Assembly: GCA_006503535.1 (NCBI GenBank)
Contig: QYRS01000001.1
Location: 310,001-374,000 of the forward strand
Direction of reading: 5' to 3'
Origin: Arthrinium phaeospermum
Taxonomy: Eukaryota > Ascomycota > Sordariomycetes > Amphisphaeriales > Apiosporaceae
DNA length: 64,000 nt
Below the pieces are notes generated by a model that did no database searches, was not told the DNA's origin, and saw nothing but the letters and a program-made list of their open reading frames with translations. Shown here piece by piece: positions 57,631 through 64,000 of this stretch. A program made the translations under genes and the position numbers. Within the stretch, counting starts at the first letter, position 1; the number at the start of each line of letters is the position of its first letter.

Positions 57631-58259
57631 AAATCCCATATCAAAAAGTTTCGAAAGTAGCCAATCATAGTAGATGATTCAATTGTATATATATTTCAAT
57701 ACTTCGCTTGAAAACCGCAGGTACAGCAGTGTTTGCTATAAACGTGAGTAGTGAGGTGTAGTGATATTCGCCTAAAGTAACAAAAGCCCACGTCCATACG
57801 ACGCCTGAGCGAGCTCACCCCCAATCGCTGCCGGTCTGTCCATCTTCTCACCTCCTTTATCTCTCGCTATCTCTTTCTCTTTCGCTTTCTTCATGCGTTA
57901 AGTACTTATGTTGGTACGCAGCCAAAACCCGATGCCCTCCTTCCGGCCTTGTCCAACCCAGAGCTTTCGTTTCGAACCCAGCAGCACACGGGGAACGCCG
58001 TTCCATGAGAATGCCCGAAGATATGTTTTGTGGTTCCACGCCCGTTCCGTTCTTACATTGGTATCATTGAAAAGAGAAAACAAAATCATAACCCGCCCTC
58101 TGATGAGCCCTATCCTGGTTCCAACTCTTTCTCGTATCTTGTGCCTGAAAGACGTCTTATACACTGTCCCTCTTTGCTTAATCCAGTCGATCCATATTTC
58201 AAACTAAAGCCGACCCCAAGCAAATGCTGGCGGTCGAATATGCATGTCGCTGGAGGAGA
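57631..58259. other. intergenic between convergent genes
   Basis: 629 bp between the stop codons of the oxidoreductase (plus) and acyltransferase (minus) genes. It should contain both 3' ends; a CT-rich run lies at 57850-57890. No gene seen. Confidence 0.5.
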
Positions 58260-59787
58260 TCAGGAGTCCCGGAACTTGAACAGGAACCGAGTCAGGGAGC
58301 TGAGGAAGAACCCAAAGCAGCCGAGCCACGCGAAGATCTTGATAAACTCCCACCAGTACTGCGTCCGCACCTCCGTCTCGATGTGGCCCTTAAGCCCGGC
58401 CCCGTTGGCGGGGAAGCGGCCCGTCGTGACGTACTGCTCCAGCAGCGCGTCCTTCTCGTACCAGCGCTCACGCAGCCACACGTCGAATTCGGCCTGGTCG
58501 TGCAGGGGCATGTCGGCCAGCGCGAAGCGCCGCCAGTACAGATTGACCGACTTGGGCCCACGACCCTGGAAGAACGTGCTCGAGAGGGTGAAGTATTCCT
58601 CGCCAAATCCGCCTCGGCTATGGGATTGCCAGATAGTGTCAGTCATGAAATTGCTCAAGTGTGTGTACACTAGAAAATGGGGGAAACACTTACGGTACGC
58701 CTTCGTATGCTACTGTACAGTCATAGACGTAGTCGACCGAACCCTTCAGTTCGTTGAGGCAGAAGAAAGTACCAGTACTCCGGGGCAGCATCAAGTGCGC
58801 ACAGTCCTTGACGCCAATCTTGTCGGCCCAGGCCCCCGACTTCACCCGGCCGTTGTCCGACAGGTTGGTGCCTTCCGGGAAGAGGAGGAGCCACATGGGG
58901 TTCAGGTACTCCTCGCCGTCGGGCCCCACGTGCTTGGCCTTGAGCTTCTGGAGCCGGTGCGCGAGGCGGGGCTGGTCCACGGCCATCTTGCGCGACATGA
59001 AGATGAAGCTGAAGAACATGCAGCCGGGACCAATAATCGGAATGTACTTCAGCGACTCCTTCAAGATGATGTAGACGTGGCCGTGCATCCGGGGCTTATT
59101 CGTGTAGCCCACCCACCACAGGTATAGCCAATCCGTGTAGATCTGTCCAAATAAGAGTCAGCTCAAGCCACCTTCCTCTTCGTAACCACGACGACAGATG
59201 TAGTGGAATCTTTCTCGAAAAAATGCGGTTTCTTACCTGGTGATTGGCGATCATAACCATGCGGTCGGGAAACGCGCATTCCACCCTTCCATCGGGCGTC
59301 ACGCTGAGCTGGCCGGCGACCGATTCATCACCGCTGATCCTTATCACGGTCGGTGCCCACCAGTGCGTCATGGTGGTGACCAGCAGGCCGAAGGATTCCT
59401 TGGTGACGGCCATATAGGCGTAGTACATTTCGCGGTTAACGAGGTAGAACCAAGCCCCGAGGAACTGGGTGAGATGGACCCTGCCAAAACCATTACAGAT
59501 CAGTATTTTGCTCTCCTGCATTTTTGTCTATTTGTCACATGTGGCAAACATGGATTGTAGGTTCTTCCTTACGCTAGGGATCCGGTGAAGAAATATAGCG
59601 CCGCGGTGAATGCGCGGAATTTGGACCTGATCGAGCCGTACTTAGCCTCACCCGAGGGATGCCCGGCTTGCTTCATGTTCAACATGGCGTCGGCCACGCT
59701 CGGGCTCGCCATGGGGAAGGCATCGAAATCGGCGTCCGGGGCGGCGTTACCGTTCGGCCGGCGTCGAAGCTCCGAAGTCGTCGTCAT
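58260..59787 (-). CDS. lysophospholipid acyltransferase (PlsC/LPLAT, LCLAT1/Cst26-like)
   Basis: Four exons: 59787-59573, 59480-59237, 59142-58694 and 58617-58260; 421 aa with exact phases. Acyltransferase motif I is split by intron 2: MIANHQ|IYTDWLYLWW (NHxxxxD with His and Asp as catalytic dyad). Motif III LLLFPEGTN is intact. TM segments lie near the N-terminus (LTQFLGAWFYLV), in the middle (YIPIIGPGCMFFSFIFMS) and at the C-terminus (FIKIFAWLGCFGFFLSSL). This spacing matches the ER acyltransferases including human LCLAT1 and yeast Cst26, which remodel phosphatidylinositol acyl chains. It is divergently arranged from the lipid-droplet-hydrolase-like gene, so two lipid genes share a 1.3-kb spacer. 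Confidence 0.92.
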
Positions 59788-61127
59788 CTTGGGTTGGTAT
59801 GTAGATAGAGACGTCAGATCATAGGTATGTTGGTGTGCGGTTGTCGACAATGTCTTGGAGTGGATGAAACAGCGAGTGTGTGATAGATGGTATTCGGTAT
59901 CGGATATGGATACTAGGTAGAGAGGTCGTAGGTCGGTTAGTCCGGAAAGAAGCGAGGCATGGAGGAGGATGTTGTCATGAACTAGAGGGGCGCTGCGCCA
60001 GGCAGGCTAGACCATTCAGCTATTCCGTGCGGGGCGCGATGGGGAGATGCAAAGCCGGCAGCGATGCGAATTGCGACAAGCGTGGAAATACTCGAAGTGG
60101 CCCAGCGCTACAAAGCGGAGTGCGGTTCTTGCTGCATGTAGTGGTATGTAGGTGCTGAGACTCAGAGAGTGTCGGTCGGTGGTAGATGGCAAGAGAATGG
60201 AAGCAGGTCGCGTGCTCGTGATCTGGTCATGTGGGGGAAAGCTGAAGCTGGCCTCGATTCACTTGAGCCGGCAATACCTAGCTGCCTAGTAGCAGCAAGA
60301 GGTGGCAGGTAAAGAAAGCTTGACCCGCGGCATGTGATAAGATAAGGTAGGAAGTTGAGGTGAGACATGGATCCAAGTCAAAGTGGACGGGAGGGGCAAC
60401 AAACCGTTGACGACGTCAATCAGCAGACAGACCGCAAGTACGTACGTAAACTGGCAACCAAGCTAGGTAGGAGATCAAAGACGCATGTTGTGTTAATTAT
60501 GTATTAATCATCAGGAATTCAAGAAGAATGAACAGAAGAAAACATCTGTGGGAAGAGCATTCTTGAGATGGCGTAGGGCATGGCCGTGCTGGCTTCCTCT
60601 TGGATAGCTTAGCTGGTGGTCTGATAGCTGTTTGGTGTTTGTTGGCATCTTTTTTGGAAACTGGATGGATGACTCGGATTGGATTTGCACGTGGAAGAGC
60701 GCGCCAGCAATTCAGCATCACCGCAGTCAGGCTTGTTTTCTAGGCGACCCATGGGCAATTCAGCTCCCAAGCTCCAAAATTCCAGGGCGTCACAGTGGGG
60801 GGACAAGGGACAGAACCAAGAGTTTCAGCGGGGTATTTCGGGCTCTACTGGCGTCCCATTCGGCCCCCCGGGAAGATAAGCTCTTCCGGGGGGCCATCTT
60901 AGGTTGGCTCGTTGGGTCGGACTGCATTGAAGATCCAAGCAACGCCTGAGCCACACTTGAACTGCCGAGGAGACCAGTTGCTGCTACCCTGTTGGAGTAG
61001 GAGCCACAGCGTGTAACCTGCCGGCCAAATTGACTGAGGCTTGACTTGCATCCCAAGTTGCTTGCACCAACAAGCCGGTTCAGGGTCAGGGATTGAGCGA
61101 GCACTTGATGCCCCCGACCGACGAGAC
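59788..61127. promoter_or_regulatory. divergent intergenic region between two lipid-metabolism genes
   Basis: 1.3-kb spacer between the start codons of the acyltransferase (minus) and the LDAH-like hydrolase (plus). No coding frame with a domain. Presumed promoters of both; no specific motif identified with confidence. Confidence 0.4.
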
Positions 61128-62356
61128 ATGGCCATCCACTCCATCTGCTTTCCAGCCGGACAGGAGTCTAGAGCAGCATCGGAGAAATCCAGCAAGGATG
61201 TCCTCATCTTCATGATTTCGGGCAACCCCGGCCTGATCGACTACTACGAGCCATTCCTATCCGCACTACGGACTCTGCTGGACTCGTCTCCCGCCTCCAA
61301 GGGAACCCGGTTCCACATTTACGGGCAGGACCTAGCCGGCTTCAATGACGACGACCACGAACCCTTCAGCGACGCAAACCCGCCCCGCGACGTGGCCTAC
61401 CAGGTGAACTACCTGTGGGAGACCCTTTCCGCGATCCGCATCCAGGACAATGCCAACCCCCAGAAGCAGGGCCAGCCCTTCGACGAGGTGATCCTGATCG
61501 GCCACTCCGTCGGCACCTACCTAATCCTGCAGCTGTTCCACCAGCAGCTGCGGTCGCCGGAGCGGGCGCCGCACCTGCGCCTCCAGACGGGCATCCTGCT
61601 CTTCCCCACCATCGAGCACATCCGGCACTCGCCGAGCGGGCAGCGGCTGGAGCTGCTCCGGAGCGCCGCCCTGCTCGAGCGCCACGCCCACCGGCTTGCG
61701 GCCGGCTTCCTGCGCCTCTGGCCCGGCGCCGCCCTGCGCTGGGTCCTCACGACGCTCCTGGGCCACCCGCCCGCCGCCGCCGACGTCACGGCCCGCTGGC
61801 TCCAGAGCCGCGACGGCGTCTGGCAGGCCCTGCACATGGGGCTCGACGAGATGCGCGTCATCGGCGAGGACCAGTGGGACGAGGAGCTCTGGGAGATCGA
61901 GCGGGAAGGCGAGGCAGCGGCACAGCGGGGTAGTGATGCTAGTGGTAGTACTGTTGTTGTTGCTTCTGAGGAGGAAGAAGAAAGCAGCAGCGCCGCCGCC
62001 GCCGCCAACGGCGACAAATTGCCGCCCAAGTTCTTCTTCTTCTTCGGCAAGGACGATCACTGGGTCGCGAACCATTTCCGGGATGCGTTCATCGAGCGAC
62101 GGCAGAAGCAGGCTGAGAGGACGCGGTTGATGGTCGACGAGGGCAATCTGCCTCATGCGTTCTGTATACGTAAGTTTGACCCCCGTTTCGTTCCGAGTGA
62201 CTGCAATGCATCATCATCTCCATCTGTGCATTCGTCTCCTTTCACCGCCTGTCCAGCTGCATGAGGATACTAATATGCATGAACAAAACACTAGATCATA
62301 GTGAAGTCGTGGCTGACAAGGTCGCGTCTTGGATCAATGAGCTGTACGCACCGTGA
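61128..62356 (+). CDS. lipid-droplet-associated hydrolase (LDAH-like) alpha/beta-hydrolase
   Basis: Two exons, 61128-62169 and 62295-62356; the 125-nt intron has TACTAAT near 62268 and an ACTAG acceptor; 367 aa. I use the first in-frame ATG. Family marks: MISGNPGLIDYYEPF near the N-terminus (GNPG), the nucleophile elbow GHSVGTYL with Ser, LFPTIEHIRHSPSG, and a C-terminal FFGKDDHWVANHFRDAF carrying the acid Asp, with His in HAFCI. These match LDAH and yeast YPR147C, associated with lipid droplets. A low-complexity insert of Ser, Val, Glu and Ala runs (near residues 265-300) is encoded by trinucleotide repeats and interrupts the fold's C-terminal part. Confidence 0.9.
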
Positions 62357-64000
62357 TGGACATGCTGCGTTGGGTTGACGCGATGGTGAGGGCAAAGATC
62401 GGATCTCATGATCGTGCTAGCCTGTCCATGGCGCAGGACAGTACATGGTCTCGACCTGGCATACCCATCCTTGTGATTAGACAGAGACGATAGATTATTA
62501 ACCAAAGAAAGCCACCCATCGTATCTTGCATCTTCGAGAGACGAACACGTATCTAGCGCTTGTCGAGGAATGCGATCTTCTAGTGCGTCGAGTAGCCGCC
62601 AGCCACTCGGCGAGTCTCGCCGACGCATGGAGCTATCCCGAGACACCGATCTCGCGTTGCGACAGCTGCTATTCTCGTGTCACCATCCCTGCTGCTTGCG
62701 ATCATGTTTGTGTCACTCGGGCGCTTTTCAAAGGCCGTTAGCTACTTGGCCCCCAAGCGCAAGTGACGGCGATCGCGAGCTGCAGATCCAATGTTAGTAG
62801 TGCCCCTCCTTGCGTAAGCGCCCTATCAGACGAGCGCGCGGGAGCCCGACGGTTTGGTTGTGGGACACCAGGCGCGTAACACACTCCGGGTTCGGCAAGA
62901 GGCAAACTTGGGGGCCGTTGTAAGCGAGGGGAGCCTCAAACCCCCAGTCAACCAACCAACCAACCAGCCCGCCGCGCGCGTGCGGTCGCGTTTGCTCCGA
63001 ACTAGATCCCGACGTTCTGGCTCGGTACTCGCCATCATCGTCACCATCGTCACATATATCCCAATTTCAGCTCGCAGGCCCCGGCCAAAGCCCCCTATCG
63101 TATCCGTATCGTATTTCATCCTATCGGATACGCCGACGTCGTCGGATCGTCGTCGAACCAGAGGCTCTCGGTCCGCCTCGACGCTCCTCGTTTCCCGGAC
63201 CCGACAGCATGGCGTGATGTTTGCATTCTACCCTGCGCTACTAATCATGGTAACGGCTTCCTTCTCCTACCTGTTGTCTCGGCCCGGGGCATCTGCTCCT
63301 CGGTTGAGTGGAACTTCGGATCGAGACTGATGCCAGGACTGATCGTATCATATGCACTGCAAGACCATGACATGTCACATATCATGCCATAACGATGCCG
63401 GCCAAGGCCGATTCTCCCAGCCAAGCTTCCGAAGATCTGCAAGTAGTTTATGCTGTATCACACACACGCGCACACACGCATAGCCCCCACAACTTGGGAT
63501 CCCGGTCAGCTGCATCTCTTTGTTCGTTGCTAAGTCTCGTGGCCGAATCTATATGCATTGTGTATCCAGCCCTTCGACCCCGGTTTCAACCGACGAGGTC
63601 GAAATCGGACCCGGTAGGTTGCAGATGTCGGCATGCCCGTAGATGATCAGGGTTGTTGTCTGTACGCACACACTATCAAACGCCAGTAGTTTGCGCCACT
63701 TGCAGCCACGGCGTCTCTATAACGTCGAGCAGACCTACGTATGGTTGGTCCCGTTTCGCACGAGTAGTTATACCTGTATCTGCATGATATCATCTCTGCC
63801 TTTGCCCACTTGCCTCCGGAACAGGACATCCAAACTGGCATGCAGGTAGGTGATGGGCTAAAGAGGTGTGCAATGATCATTAATCAAAAATAGCATGTGA
63901 GATCATACAGTATAGAACACACTTGATTGCAATTTTCCCGATCCGGTAAGTCAATAAGTAATCCAGAGCTGTGCAACACCCAGAAACCAACCTATCAAAC
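62357..64000. other. gene-free right end
   Basis: No supportable gene in 1.6 kb. There are short simple repeats: CCAA/ACCA repeats near 62947-62968 and an ACACACACGCGCAC tract near 63460-63478. The 158-codon frame at 62854-63330 looks compositional, with no domain. Confidence 0.45.

Noticed and set aside
62854..63330. 158-codon plus-strand frame
   Set aside because: Low-complexity Arg/Ser/Pro composition derived from simple repeats; no recognised family.

Overview
This is nuclear DNA from a filamentous ascomycete (Pezizomycotina, most likely Sordariomycetes). Genes sit singly on both strands, 0.4-4 kb apart. Most carry short introns (about 50-140 nt) with GTAAGT-like donors, CTAAC/CTAAT branch sites and CAG/TAG acceptors. 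Several families are typical of or restricted to such fungi: HET-domain protein, 2EXR protein, fungal rhodopsin-like 7TM protein, GH43 and fungal P450. I rebuilt exon structures by hand; wherever exon lengths are given, the summed lengths divide by three. No rRNA, convincing tRNA, CRISPR array or intact transposon was seen.

Left part (1-18 kb): a hydrolase-like/TPR protein (minus) and a HET-domain protein (plus) are transcribed divergently from a 0.8-kb spacer, an arrangement recalling fungal NLR/effector pairs. Then come an orphan multi-pass membrane protein and, behind a 4.2-kb gene-free stretch, a serine/threonine kinase with a long unstructured N-terminus.

Middle part (19-31 kb): zinc alcohol dehydrogenase, NAD(P)-binding Rossmann protein, beta-lactamase-type serine hydrolase, rhodopsin-like 7TM protein, ribokinase-like relic, 2EXR protein and a fungal membrane protein. 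Apart from the Rossmann gene, these are broken by apparent single-base indels, mostly in G/C runs. Three direct tandem duplications (39, 152 and 50 bp) lie within 1.7 kb of each other. This is either a poorly sequenced stretch or a decaying accessory segment.

Right part (32-62 kb) is mostly intact: orphan membrane protein, F-box protein, secreted GH43 glycosidase, SNF2-RING ATPase (one frameshift), four-TM poly-Q protein, a PsiD/phosphatidylserine-decarboxylase-like enzyme next to a P450, a large membrane-anchored E2 ubiquitin-conjugating protein, a Pos5-like mitochondrial NAD(H) kinase (frameshift at its C-terminus), a Gfo/Idh/MocA oxidoreductase, a lysophospholipid acyltransferase and a lipid-droplet-hydrolase-like protein.

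The most unusual items are two sequence-related introns inside the E2 gene (introner-like elements), the decarboxylase/P450 pair, the divergent TPR/HET pair, and a tandem duplication that copies a complete branch point and 3' splice site in the 7TM gene.
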